Of a stretch of 64,000 bases of DNA, positions 8,863 to 16,649 are shown piece after piece. The first letter of the stretch is position 1. Each line of letters opens with the position of its first letter. Source of the DNA: Nocardia concava NBRC 100430 (GTDB taxonomy: Bacteria; Actinomycetota; Actinomycetes; Mycobacteriales; Mycobacteriaceae); NCBI RefSeq assembly GCF_000308815.1, contig NZ_BAFX01000146.1:33309-97308 (forward strand). The letters run 5' to 3'. The notes beneath the pieces were generated by a model. It was not told the origin of the DNA, did no database searches, and was given only the letters and a program-made list of their open reading frames with translations. The position numbers were made by a program, and so were the translations under genes.

Positions 8863-9999
8863 ATGGCACTCAGTGCCGGTACCAGAAGGACGGTGGCCTG
8901 CGTACTCGTGGGGCTCGGTGCGATGCTGCTCGTCGCCGCCATCATGATCCCCACCTACACGGTCAGCCGGTTGGCGAAAACCCCGCTGGACCTGGAGATC
9001 ACGACCGTCGCGACCAACCCGCAGACGGGCGCGCCCAGTGAGGTGCTCGACGCCAAGTCGCTGACCTCGCCCACCGGTTCGGCGAAGGTGGACACCAATG
9101 TCCCGCTCGTCTCGCAGCGCTTCCTCACCGTCGAAAACCCCTCCAACGCTTCGGAAATGACGGTCCAGGCCGGTCAGACCCTGCGGCGCACGGACAAGCA
9201 GGGCGACACCGGCCTGCTCACCGCGACCATCGACCGCGTCACCATCGATCGCAAGACCGGTGAGCCGGTCGAGTCGGTGGACGGCGGCCCCAATGGCGCC
9301 ATCGCCGTGACGGTGGACAAGAAGGGCGACAGCGTGATGGACCCGGTGCAGCACACCGGCCTCCAGTACCGCTTCCCCATCGGTACGGACAAGAAGGCCT
9401 ACCCGTACTTCGACCTGAACGCGCGCAAGACCTACGACATCAACTATGTCGACGAGACCGAGATCAACAACCTGAAGGTCTACCACTTCCAGCAGACCAT
9501 CCCGGCCACCGATCTCTCCACCGTCGCCAACTCGCCGACCAACAAGCTGAGCCTGCCCGCCGCCAAGTGGGGTCTGGAGGGCGACGGCGATGTCACCATG
9601 GCGCGCTTCTACACCAACACCCGCGACCTGTGGATCGAGCCGGAAACCGGCACGGTCATCAAGGGCCAGGAGCAGATTCACCTCTACTACGCCCGCAGCG
9701 GTGACAAGCCCGAGGTGACCGCCCTGAAGTCGACCCTGGTGTTCGACGAGAACACCATCGAGTCGCAGATCTCGGTGGCCAAGGACAATATGGACAAGAT
9801 CGCCCTCTACGGCCGCATCCTGCCCATCATCCTCGGCGTCATCGGCCTGCTCCTGCTGATCGCCGGCATCCTGCTCGGCGTCTTCGGCAAGAACGGCAAC
9901 GGCCCCACCCCGATCCGCCGCCCCGCCCCGGCCCCGGCCGGCGGCCCCGGCGGCAACTTCGACCCGCCGACCCAGCAGATCGACATGAGCAAGCCCTAG
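8863..9999 (+). CDS. DUF3068 / PorA-family membrane-anchored protein
   Basis: A 378-residue protein with an N-terminal membrane span (about residues 8-30), a large extracytoplasmic domain and a second span near 315-345, followed by a short Pro-rich cytoplasmic tail ending QQIDMSKP. This layout and the sequence fit the DUF3068 family, called PorA-family porin in databases, which is restricted to mycolic-acid bacteria (Rv0227c-like, from memory). The exact activity is not established; the porin label rests on weak similarity. The ATG at 8863 follows GAGGAGAA. The frame is open upstream to 8803 but without conservation. A strong hairpin terminator follows the stop codon. Confidence 0.82.
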   Translation: MALSAGTRRTVACVLVGLGAMLLVAAIMIPTYTVSRLAKTPLDLEITTVATNPQTGAPSEVLDAKSLTSPTGSAKVDTNVPLVSQRFLTVENPSNASEMTVQAGQTLRRTDKQGDTGLLTATIDRVTIDRKTGEPVESVDGGPNGAIAVTVDKKGDSVMDPVQHTGLQYRFPIGTDKKAYPYFDLNARKTYDINYVDETEINNLKVYHFQQTIPATDLSTVANSPTNKLSLPAAKWGLEGDGDVTMARFYTNTRDLWIEPETGTVIKGQEQIHLYYARSGDKPEVTALKSTLVFDENTIESQISVAKDNMDKIALYGRILPIILGVIGLLLLIAGILLGVFGKNGNGPTPIRRPAPAPAGGPGGNFDPPTQQIDMSKP

Positions 10000-10017
10000 C
10001 GGCTCCCGTTCACGACG

Positions 10018-10053
10018 CGGCCCAGCACCTCGAAGGTGCTGGGCCGCTTTCGT
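10018..10053 (+). terminator. Rho-independent-type terminator after the DUF3068 gene
   Basis: A perfect 13-bp stem (CGGCCCAGCACCT at 10018-10030, complement at 10034-10046) with a CGA loop is followed by CTTTCGTTT. It begins 18 bp after the stop codon of the DUF3068 gene. Confidence 0.85.
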
Positions 10054-10061
10054 TTACGGAT

Positions 10062-10138
10062 CATCCCGGCCACCGGCCCCGCACCATCCCGGTCACCAGT
10101 CCTCTCACCATCCCGGACACCGGCCCTCGTCATCCCGG
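10062..10138. repeat. imperfect 22-24 bp tandem repeat
   Basis: Four units starting with CATCCCGG, at 10062, 10085, 10109 and 10131, spaced 23, 24 and 22 bp apart; the first three continue as CCACCGGCC-like sequence. The last unit runs directly into the palindromic element at 10129-10203. The repeat sits in a 256-bp gene-free stretch after a terminator, so it is untranslated spacer. Confidence 0.6.
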
Positions 10139-10203
10139 CATGCTTTTGGCCGGGATCCACACCCGCCGCAGATGGATTCCGGCCAAAAGCGCGCCGGAAT
10201 GAC
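10129..10203. repeat. dispersed palindromic intergenic repeat, copy 1
   Basis: A 75-bp near-perfect inverted repeat. The outer arms are GTCATCCCGGCATGCTTTTG and CAAAAGCGCGCCGGAATGAC, with inner GGCCGGGATCC/GGATTCCGGCC extending the stem and about 14 bp of loop. A second, inverted copy lies at 14730-14805. Both are in non-coding gaps. The structure resembles REP/BIME or MITE-like small elements. No gene is inside and no target-site duplication is obvious. Confidence 0.8.
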
Positions 10204-10303
10204 GGGGTGTGCGCAGCGCGGCAGGCGAGCCGCGAGATGGCGTCGGCACCTCGCGATCAGGGGCAGGTGCTGACCGGACGCGGGGCGATGGCAGCATTGC
10301 GGC

Positions 10304-11587
10304 GTGTCTGTTGTACGCCGTCTGCCCGTGGTCAAAGACCTGACCTTGGTGACGGCGGGGGCGATGACCGCGAATGTGGCTGGGTACCTGCTGCAATTGC
10401 TGGCCAGCCGGTGGTTGGGGGTCGCCGGATACAGCGCATTCGCGAGTCTGCTGGCGGTGCAACTGTTGTGTGCGGTGCCCGCGCTCGCCCTTCAGAATGT
10501 CGTGGCCCGCGAGGTGGTGCGCGGTGCGCCCGTGGCCGCCGCCCGGGCGCTGACGCTGCGCTGCGCCGGACTGGTCGCGGTGGCCGCCCTCGTACTCGTG
10601 CCGGTGGTCAGCGCGGTGCTGAAGGTGGGTGCGCTCGCTTCGGCCGGTGCGCTTTGTGCCGCACCGCTATTGGTGCTGCTGTCCGGTGAGCAGGGGATTC
10701 TGCAGGGGCGCAGCCGGTTCCGTGAGCTCGCGGTGGTGCTGGGTGGTGCGGCGATCGCTCGGGTGACACCGGCGCTGGTAGCTCTGGCCTGCGGATTCGG
10801 GCCCGCCGCCGCATTGTGGGCGGGTGCGGCGGGGACGGCTCTGGCCGCGCTCGTGGCCCGACGGGTGTCCGATGCGGCGGTCTCCGCCCGCACGGCATCG
10901 ACGACCAGCGTCGAAATGGCTGCCGCCGAACAAGAACCGGCCGATCTGTCGGCATCGGTCCTGGATTCGGCGGCCTCCGGGAACGGGCGCGCGGACTCCT
11001 GGGGGTTGGGTGTCGGTGCCGTGTTTCGGGCGGTACAGGTGCAGGCGGCTTTGACGGCGTTGTCGGCGGCGGATCTGCTGGTTTCGCGGATTGTGTTGGA
11101 TGAGAACGATGCTGGGCGGTATGCGTTGGGGGCCATCGCGGCGAAGATCGCGTTCTGGTTGCCGCAGGCGGTAGGGGTGGTGCTGTATCCGAAGATGGCG
11201 CATCCGCAGCATTCGGCGCGGGCCATGCGGTCGGCGCTGGCGGTGCTGGTGGGGATCGGGGCGGTGACGGTGGCGGGGGCGGCGGTGGCGGCGCCGTTGG
11301 CTCCGATGTTCGCGGGACGGGATTACGCGCCGATCGAGGGGCTGCTGTGGTTGTTCGCGCTGGAGGGGGCGCTGCTGGCGGTGTTGCAGGTGACGTTGCT
11401 GTCGGCCATCGCGGCGGATCGGACGGCGCCCGCGGCGATCACGTGGATCGGGTTGGGGGTCGGGGTGGCGATCATGCTGACCTGTGCGCATTCGGTGTTG
11501 TCGCTGATCGTCATCGCGACCGTGACCGCGGCGGTGACCACGCTGGTGATCACCGGCGTGGCGTGGCGGGCGGCGCGTGACGGCTAG
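10304..11587 (+). CDS. polysaccharide/lipid-linked glycan flippase-like membrane protein
   Basis: A 427-residue multi-spanning protein of the MATE/MOP superfamily (polysaccharide biosynthesis, Wzx- or MurJ-like). It starts with VVKDLTLVTAGAMTANVAGY and LLASRWLGVAGYSAFASLL, the usual first two helices of Wzx-type flippases. About twelve hydrophobic segments follow, interrupted by a polar loop around residues 190-230. Such proteins move polyprenyl-linked saccharides across the membrane. The GTG at 10304 has no strong ribosome-binding site. The following membrane-protein gene overlaps by 11 bp, so they form a unit. I infer export of a substrate used by the neighbouring glycosyltransferases; the cargo is unknown. 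Confidence 0.75.
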   Translation: MSVVRRLPVVKDLTLVTAGAMTANVAGYLLQLLASRWLGVAGYSAFASLLAVQLLCAVPALALQNVVAREVVRGAPVAAARALTLRCAGLVAVAALVLVPVVSAVLKVGALASAGALCAAPLLVLLSGEQGILQGRSRFRELAVVLGGAAIARVTPALVALACGFGPAAALWAGAAGTALAALVARRVSDAAVSARTASTTSVEMAAAEQEPADLSASVLDSAASGNGRADSWGLGVGAVFRAVQVQAALTALSAADLLVSRIVLDENDAGRYALGAIAAKIAFWLPQAVGVVLYPKMAHPQHSARAMRSALAVLVGIGAVTVAGAAVAAPLAPMFAGRDYAPIEGLLWLFALEGALLAVLQVTLLSAIAADRTAPAAITWIGLGVGVAIMLTCAHSVLSLIVIATVTAAVTTLVITGVAWRAARDG

Positions 11588-13394
11588 GGTGCCGGGTGTG
11601 AACGCGGAGAGCCGGGAGCGGCGGTGGCGCGGGCTGATACCGGCGGGGTACAGCCTGGTGCTGGCCCTGGTCGTGCTGGGTCCGCTGCTGGGTTCGGGCT
11701 ATCTGCTGTTGCGGGACGCGGTCAGTACGCCGCGCTCGTATCTCACCGACTCCGCACTGGGTCTGGGTGATGCCGCGCCGCGCGCCGTCCCGCAGGACGC
11801 GCTGATCGCGGTCCTGTCACCGGTCGTGGACGGCGGGATCATCGTCAAAGCGATTCTGCTGGCTGCCATCTGGCTGGCCGGTTGGGGCGCGGCCGCCCTG
11901 GCGCGCGAACTGCTGAAGGTCTCGCTGGGCCCCCAGCTGGTGGCCGCGACCGTCGCCATCTGGAACCCGTATGTGGCCGAGCGCCTGCTCCAAGGTCATT
12001 GGAGCCTGCTCACCGGCTACGCCGCCCTGCCCTGGATCGCCTTGCTGGCCGCCCGATTACGGGCCGCGCCCCCGTCCGGCACCCTCGGCACCTGGGCGGC
12101 GCTCACGGCCTGCCTGGCGGCGGCGGGGCTCACCCCCACCGGTTCGCTGCTGGCCGGATTCGTGGCCGTGGTCCTGGTCGGCAAGCGGAATCTGCCTGCG
12201 ACGGTGGCACTCTGGATCCTCTCCGCGGCACCGTGGCTGACCGCGACCGCACTGTCGAGCGCGGGCGCCGCACCCTCGGATCCGGCGGGTATCGCGGCCT
12301 TCGCGGCCCGCGCCGAACCCTGGCTCGGCACCCTGGGCAGCCTGGCCGGGCTGGGCGGCATCTGGAACAGCACCGCCGTACCGGACTCTCGGACAAGCTT
12401 TTTCGCGCTCATCGGGACGATCCTGTTGCTCGTGCCGGTGGCGATCGGGGTCCGCGCGGTCTATCTCGCCGGGACCGTCGAGCGGCGGCTGATCTGGCTG
12501 GCAGTGGCGGCCATCGTGATTCCCGCGTGCGGCGCGACCGGATGGGGCCTATCGGCCGGTGAGTTCTTGGTGACGCGGGTGCCGGGCGCGGGGCTGCTGC
12601 GGGACACCCAGAAGTATGTGGCGCTCGCCGTGCCCGCCTACGCCCTGTGCGCGGCGGCCGGATGCCGGATCGCCGGGCGGTGGATCTCCGCCAACGTGCT
12701 GGACGGCGCGGGCGCCGAGCGGCCCGCGCGCACTCGAACCGGCGCGGCCGCAGTGCTTTTCATCGTCCTGGCTCTCATCGCCCTGCCGGATATGGCGTGG
12801 GGTGTGGGCGGATCGCTGCGACCGGTGCACTATCCGGCCGGATGGCAGCGGGTGGCCGAGATCGTCGACGAGCGCGGCGATGTCGCGGTGCTGCCGGGCG
12901 GAATGTTCCGGAAGTTCTCGTATTCGGGCAGCGCGCCGGTCCTGGACCCGGCCCCGCGGATGTTGCGCCGAGATGTGTTGCAAACCGGGGAACTTCCGGT
13001 ACGCGGCGGTGTCGTGGCCGGTGAGGGCAAGCGCGCCCGGCGCGTGGAGAAGGCGCTCGCGCGCGGCGAGTCCGCGGCAAAACTGGCCTCGCTCGGCGTG
13101 GGCTGGGTACTGGTCGAGGGCGATACGCCCGGACCGCTCGGGGAGTCGAAAAATACTCTCGCCCAGTTGAATCAGGTCTACAGCGACCCGGACGTGACGC
13201 TGTACCGGGTGCCGGGCGATATCGAGTCCAATGACGCCTCACCCGAGGCCCGCCGGGTATCCGGCGCCGCGCACCTGCTGTGGGCGACCCTGCTGCTCGG
13301 CGGATTCCTCACCGCGGCAACGATTTCGGCGCGCCGGTCACTCCTTCGGGAACCCGAGCGCGAACCCCACCCCGATCACGACAATGCTGACTAA
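11577..13394 (+). CDS. large membrane protein with AftD-like GT-C core (Rv0226c-like)
   Basis: A 605-residue membrane protein with about ten spans (residues 20-420), an extracytoplasmic C-terminal domain (about 420-560) and a last span near 565-585. The landmarks NPYVAERLLQGHWSLLTGYA and GAGLLRDTQKYVALAVPAYA, then a periplasmic segment ending KLASLGVGWVLVEGD, parallel the layout of the AftD core encoded at 3191-7486 (compare its LRNVHKLEPLIRLPL and GIGILVLRND). I infer a GT-C-type glycosyltransferase lacking AftD's carbohydrate-binding domains; this is not proven. The start GTG at 11577 overlaps the flippase gene by 11 bp; GTG 11598 is an alternative. The 3' end overlaps a small antisense gene. 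Confidence 0.7.
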   Translation: MTARVPGVNAESRERRWRGLIPAGYSLVLALVVLGPLLGSGYLLLRDAVSTPRSYLTDSALGLGDAAPRAVPQDALIAVLSPVVDGGIIVKAILLAAIWLAGWGAAALARELLKVSLGPQLVAATVAIWNPYVAERLLQGHWSLLTGYAALPWIALLAARLRAAPPSGTLGTWAALTACLAAAGLTPTGSLLAGFVAVVLVGKRNLPATVALWILSAAPWLTATALSSAGAAPSDPAGIAAFAARAEPWLGTLGSLAGLGGIWNSTAVPDSRTSFFALIGTILLLVPVAIGVRAVYLAGTVERRLIWLAVAAIVIPACGATGWGLSAGEFLVTRVPGAGLLRDTQKYVALAVPAYALCAAAGCRIAGRWISANVLDGAGAERPARTRTGAAAVLFIVLALIALPDMAWGVGGSLRPVHYPAGWQRVAEIVDERGDVAVLPGGMFRKFSYSGSAPVLDPAPRMLRRDVLQTGELPVRGGVVAGEGKRARRVEKALARGESAAKLASLGVGWVLVEGDTPGPLGESKNTLAQLNQVYSDPDVTLYRVPGDIESNDASPEARRVSGAAHLLWATLLLGGFLTAATISARRSLLREPEREPHPDHDNAD

Positions 13395-13418
13395 CGCGAT
13401 GACGACGATGATCCACAT
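13338..13418 (-). CDS. 26-residue single-span membrane microprotein
   Basis: ATG at 13418 to TGA at 13338-13340 encodes a 26-residue peptide that begins MWIIVVIALVSIVVIG and ends ALGFPKE: one transmembrane helix with a short charged tail. It starts 40 bp after the stop codon of the glycosyltransferase gene on the same strand, so it could be cotranscribed. It overlaps the last 57 bp of the convergent membrane-protein gene. The overlapped part of that gene encodes a hydrophilic tail, while this strand reads as a clean hydrophobic helix. A TGAAGC just before the ATG is a weak ribosome-binding site. The function is unknown. Confidence 0.5.
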   Translation of the reverse strand: MWIIVVIALVSIVVIGVGFALGFPKE

Positions 13419-13436
13419 GCTTCAACACTATGAAGC
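13419..13436. promoter_or_regulatory. inverted repeat in the leader of the microprotein gene
   Basis: GCTTCA-ACACTA-TGAAGC is a perfect 6-bp inverted repeat with a 6-bp spacer. It touches the start codon of the microprotein gene and covers its weak ribosome-binding site, so it could be an operator or a hairpin that limits translation. Confidence 0.35.
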
Positions 13437-13458
13437 GTAGTAGAGCAACGCGCTCGCT

Positions 13459-14682
13459 TTACGGAATCGCGGGCGCGATCAACCCGCTGACCCGCTCGCC
13501 CCGCGTCACCGCCGACAGCACCTCGTAGACGCCGTTTCCCGTTTGCTCCCAGGAGAATTCGCGCGCCCGCGCCCGCGCCTTCTCGCCGAGCACCGTGCGC
13601 GCCTCGTGATTGCCGAGCAGATCGCCGACGGCCGCGGTGAGCTGCGCGGCATCGTCGACCAGCATGCCGGTGACCCCGTCCACGATGGAATCGGTGAGCC
13701 CGCGCGAACTCCGGTATCCGACGGTGGGCACCCCGTGCTGGGCCGCCTCGATGACCGCCAGCCCCCAGCCCTCCTTGCGCGAGGGCAGCACGTGCACCCA
13801 GGCGCGGGCCAGCAGCCGATGCTTCTCGTCCTCGTCGACATGACCGTGGAAGGTGACGGCGTCGGCGATGCCCAGCTCATGGGCGTGCGCGCGCAGGTTC
13901 TCCTCCCACCAGCCGCCGCCGATCACGTCCAGGTGCAGGCGGGGGACGCTCGCACGGAGTCCGGCGACCGCGGCCATGGCGTCCTCGATCTGCTTGTGCG
14001 GCACCAGCCGCGACAGCACCACGATGCTCGGGTGCGCGGTGCGGGTGCCGTCGTCACCGGCGGGCAGGTGCGCGGGAATCGGTTCGGCGCCATTGCGCAC
14101 CACCGCGATTCGGGTCCCGGCCACGCCGAGCCCGGTCAGTTCCTCGGCCGAGGGCAGCGAGACCGTCAGGTACTGATCGCGCCGGTGCACGCGCGGCGAG
14201 AGCCGCGATTCGATCCACCAGCCGATCCGCCCGACCAGTTTTCCGGCCACCGGCCACTGTTCGCGATGCCCGTGATGCACCAGCACCACGGTCGGCGCGG
14301 AGGTCGCGGTACGCGCGAAGAAGGGAATGCCGTTCTGGGTATCGATGACCGCGTCCGGCCGCAGTCCCTTGAGCGGCCCGACCCCGAACCGGCCGAGCGC
14401 GATGGCCGCGAGCGCCCGCGGATACACCGTGAACCGCCCGCCCCCGCGACTGATCTCGATGCCGTCCACCGATTCCCGCTTGGCAGCCCCCGGATACCCC
14501 GCGGTCCGCAGCGTCACCTTCACCCCGCGCGCGGCCAGCTGCGCCCCGACCCGCTCCAGATACCGCTCACTGCCCCCACCCTGTGGATGCCCGGTGTCGC
14601 GCCAGCACAGCAGCAGCACTTCACGCACGGGCGGATCTCCAGAGGTCACATTCGGGGGCGGACAGACAATGGGCTCCACCAT
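13459..14682 (-). CDS. GT4-family glycosyltransferase
   Basis: A 407-residue GT-B-fold enzyme. The N-terminal half carries HPQGGGSERYLERVGAQLAA, the Gly-rich loop that contacts the acceptor or nucleotide sugar. The C-terminal half has IVVLSRLVPHKQ, VTFHGHVDEDEKHRLL and EGWGLAVIEAAQHGVPTVGY, the E-x7-E region that holds the nucleotide-sugar donor in GT4 enzymes. It is cytoplasmic or peripherally membrane-bound; there is no signal peptide. Rv0225 of M. tuberculosis is a similar enzyme in the same gene order (from memory). A role in glycolipid or wall-glycan synthesis is inferred from the neighbours; donor and acceptor are unknown. The ATG at 14682 is the longest start; an in-frame start near residue 20 is possible, because the first 18 residues are low-complexity. 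Confidence 0.88.
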   Translation of the reverse strand: MVEPIVCPPPNVTSGDPPVREVLLLCWRDTGHPQGGGSERYLERVGAQLAARGVKVTLRTAGYPGAAKRESVDGIEISRGGGRFTVYPRALAAIALGRFGVGPLKGLRPDAVIDTQNGIPFFARTATSAPTVVLVHHGHREQWPVAGKLVGRIGWWIESRLSPRVHRRDQYLTVSLPSAEELTGLGVAGTRIAVVRNGAEPIPAHLPAGDDGTRTAHPSIVVLSRLVPHKQIEDAMAAVAGLRASVPRLHLDVIGGGWWEENLRAHAHELGIADAVTFHGHVDEDEKHRLLARAWVHVLPSRKEGWGLAVIEAAQHGVPTVGYRSSRGLTDSIVDGVTGMLVDDAAQLTAAVGDLLGNHEARTVLGEKARARAREFSWEQTGNGVYEVLSAVTRGERVSGLIAPAIP

Positions 14683-14729
14683 ATAGCCCGCGGACGCTTC
14701 GAGGGTCAGCAGTGGTCAACTGACCACCC

Positions 14730-14805
14730 GTCATTCCGGCGCGCTTTCGGCCGGAACCCACCACACCCGCGGTATGGATCCCGGCCAAAAGCATGCCGGG
14801 ATGAC
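14730..14805. repeat. dispersed palindromic intergenic repeat, copy 2
   Basis: A 76-bp inverted repeat with arms GTCATTCCGGCGCGCTTTCG and CCAAAAGCATGCCGGGATGAC, between the divergent glycosyltransferase and methyltransferase genes. It is the reverse orientation of the copy at 10129-10203, with scattered substitutions, and shares the same ends (GTCAT...ATGAC). Confidence 0.8.
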
Positions 14806-14876
14806 GAGGGCTGGCCGCTGAGGTCGGGAAGCGCCGGTTGCAGCCGTCGTTCGGGGCCTGTGCGAGACTTGCCGCC

Positions 14877-15692
14877 GTGCTTCGAGCTGATCGGTCCCAC
14901 ACGCGCCGCGGCGGGCAGGGCCCGCGATTCGCCCGCCGGGCGACGCTGCGCCGGTCGCTACGGCTGCTGGGCAGCTTCCGGTTCGAGCAGACCGATCCGG
15001 CCGTGTTCTACGGCGGCGTGGCCACCGATACCGCCGAGTTGGTCGGCGATTTCTATCGGGATCTGACCGGGGAGTCGCTGCGCGGCACCATCGTGCTGGA
15101 CGTGGGCGGCGGGCCCGGCTATTTCGCGGACGAGTTCGAGAAGGCCGGGGCGCGGTATCTGCCGGTCGAGCCGGATCCGTCGGAGATGCACGCGGCAGGG
15201 CTGCGGGTGGCGGGCGCGGTGCGCGGATCGGGCATGGCGCTGCCGTTCCGCGACGACGTGGTGGAGATCTGTGTCTCCTCGAATGTGGCCGAGCACGTAC
15301 CGCAGCCGTGGCTGATGGCCGAGGAGATGTTGCGGGTCACCAAACCCGGTGGGCTGATGGTCTTCTCGTACACGGTGTGGCTGGGGCCGTTCGGCGGCCA
15401 CGAGACTGGGCCGTGGCATTACCTGGGCGGTGAGTACGCGGCGCGGCGGTACCGGCGCAAGCACGGACGCGAGCCCAAGAATCGTTTCGGCCGTTCGCTT
15501 TTCGCGGTGCGGGCCTCGGAGGGTTTGCGCTGGGCGCGCGAAACTCCGGATGACATAGAGATTCTCGCGGTGTTCCCGCGCTACCACCCGCGCTGGGCCT
15601 GGTGGCTGGTGCGCGTGCCGGGCCTGCGGGAGCTGCTGGTCAGCAACCTGGTGGTGGTGGCGACCAAGCGGGCGCGCCCGGTCAACTCCTGA
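14877..15692 (+). CDS. class I SAM-dependent methyltransferase
   Basis: A 271-residue Rossmann-fold methyltransferase. Motif I is VLDVGGGPGYFADEFEKAG near residue 75, followed by an acidic residue at the end of strand 2 (VEPD). The later block VAEHVPQPWLMAEEMLRVTKPGG is typical of Methyltransf_11 proteins. A C-terminal region of about 100 residues is rich in aromatic and basic residues and may bind a membrane or glycan substrate. The position matches Rv0224c-like methyltransferases beside Rv0225-like glycosyltransferases, so O-methylation of an envelope glycan or lipid is a reasonable inference. The start is the GTG at 14877; the frame is open a further 39 bp upstream without support. Confidence 0.85.
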   Translation: MLRADRSHTRRGGQGPRFARRATLRRSLRLLGSFRFEQTDPAVFYGGVATDTAELVGDFYRDLTGESLRGTIVLDVGGGPGYFADEFEKAGARYLPVEPDPSEMHAAGLRVAGAVRGSGMALPFRDDVVEICVSSNVAEHVPQPWLMAEEMLRVTKPGGLMVFSYTVWLGPFGGHETGPWHYLGGEYAARRYRRKHGREPKNRFGRSLFAVRASEGLRWARETPDDIEILAVFPRYHPRWAWWLVRVPGLRELLVSNLVVVATKRARPVNS

Positions 15693-15698
15693 GCGGGC

Positions 15699-16001
15699 TC
15701 AGCGCTCGGCGAGTCCGCGCCGGAAGATGCGGCGTAGGCCCGTGCAGGGTTCGGGTTCGCTCCAGGGTGACTCCTGGATAGCCAACCCCACGGTCTCCAT
15801 CGCGGTCAGCCCGACCTGACCGGCGAAGGCATTGACCGCGGCAACCGCCTCGGCCGCCTGTAGCGCGGCGGTGGCCTGCGCTGTGGTGAGGGTCCGGCCC
15901 GGCAGGAATGACACCACCCAGCCGCCGATGCCGACGCTTTTCGCCTGATGCGGGGTGAGATCACTGGTCATCAGCGACCGACCGACTACTTGCACCGCCA
16001 T
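15699..16001 (-). CDS. hypothetical protein (100 aa)
   Basis: Not recognised. It begins MAVQVVGRSLMTSDLTPHQA and is Ala-rich in the middle, with a basic C-terminus (LRRIFRRGLAER). No signal peptide or convincing membrane span is present. The ATG at 16001 has a good AGGGGAG ribosome-binding site. It is convergent with the methyltransferase gene, with a 6-bp gap, and lies about 200 bp downstream of another small hypothetical gene on the same strand. The intervening 200 bp is noticeably less GC-rich than its surroundings. Confidence 0.6.
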   Translation of the reverse strand: MAVQVVGRSLMTSDLTPHQAKSVGIGGWVVSFLPGRTLTTAQATAALQAAEAVAAVNAFAGQVGLTAMETVGLAIQESPWSEPEPCTGLRRIFRRGLAER

Positions 16002-16204
16002 GACTCGGACTCCCCTGTGCGGTAACGGATCATGTTTCGAGCGAGCTATCCACGGTAGCTATAAAGCATGCTCGCTACGGCCGTCGAATGCAATAGTGCG
16101 TTCGGTGAAAAGCGAACCGACAGGTTGGAATTCGTTTTTATCGAGTGCTGCCAGTTAGCCACGAGTATGCGGAATCCCTTGCGCCCCCGCCGGATCCGGC
16201 CCAC

Positions 16205-16408
16205 CTACTCGTCGGGCAACATCAAACGCAGGACCGGCTGACCCTTGCGCACCGTCGGATAACTCGCCTCGACCACCTCGACCCGCCAACCCGGCGGCAG
16301 GACCCGCTGCAACTGACCGGCGGCCCGCTGCATGGGGGTGCTGATCGCGGGCTGGTCGACATCGGACAACTCGCCGAGCAGGAAGTCATCGATGCGCACA
16401 TCAGTCAT
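16205..16408 (-). CDS. hypothetical protein (67 aa)
   Basis: Not recognised. A small acidic protein starting MTDVRIDDFLLGELSDVDQP and ending QPVLRLMLPDE, with no signal peptide or membrane span. The ATG at 16408 is preceded by AAAGGTAG. A TATGTA on the minus strand at 16438-16443, about 30 bp upstream, could be the -10 element. The gene is followed on the same strand by the 100-residue hypothetical gene, which may belong to the same transcript. The preceding stretch (16444-16635) holds nothing else I can name. Confidence 0.55.
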   Translation of the reverse strand: MTDVRIDDFLLGELSDVDQPAISTPMQRAAGQLQRVLPPGWRVEVVEASYPTVRKGQPVLRLMLPDE

Positions 16409-16635
16409 TCGAGGGATCTACCTTTCGTGACAGCTAATACATAGCAACCGACCAGATTGGTGGAGAAAGGCGTGCACAGCCGAGCATAGGCCACCGCCCG
16501 GCAACTCAGATTTCGAATCACGTTTTGCCGCACCGGTAACAAGGCGGCTTAGAAACCGAGGAGTCGAATTTCAAAGAAAATCCCGGTCAGCGGGACGGTA
16601 GCCGGTCATGGTCCAGACAGCGGTGAGGGCAAAAC

Positions 16636-16649
16636 TGTAACGTGTTCTC
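16636..16649 (+). promoter_or_regulatory. KstR-like operator at the aldehyde dehydrogenase start
   Basis: TGTAACGTGTTCTC ends one base before the ATG of the aldehyde dehydrogenase gene. It fits 13 of 14 positions of TNNAACNNGTTNNA, the published consensus for the cholesterol-catabolism repressor KstR of mycobacteria and rhodococci. TGTAAC at the left end could also be the -10 box of a leaderless promoter, which would place the operator over the promoter. Confidence 0.6.
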
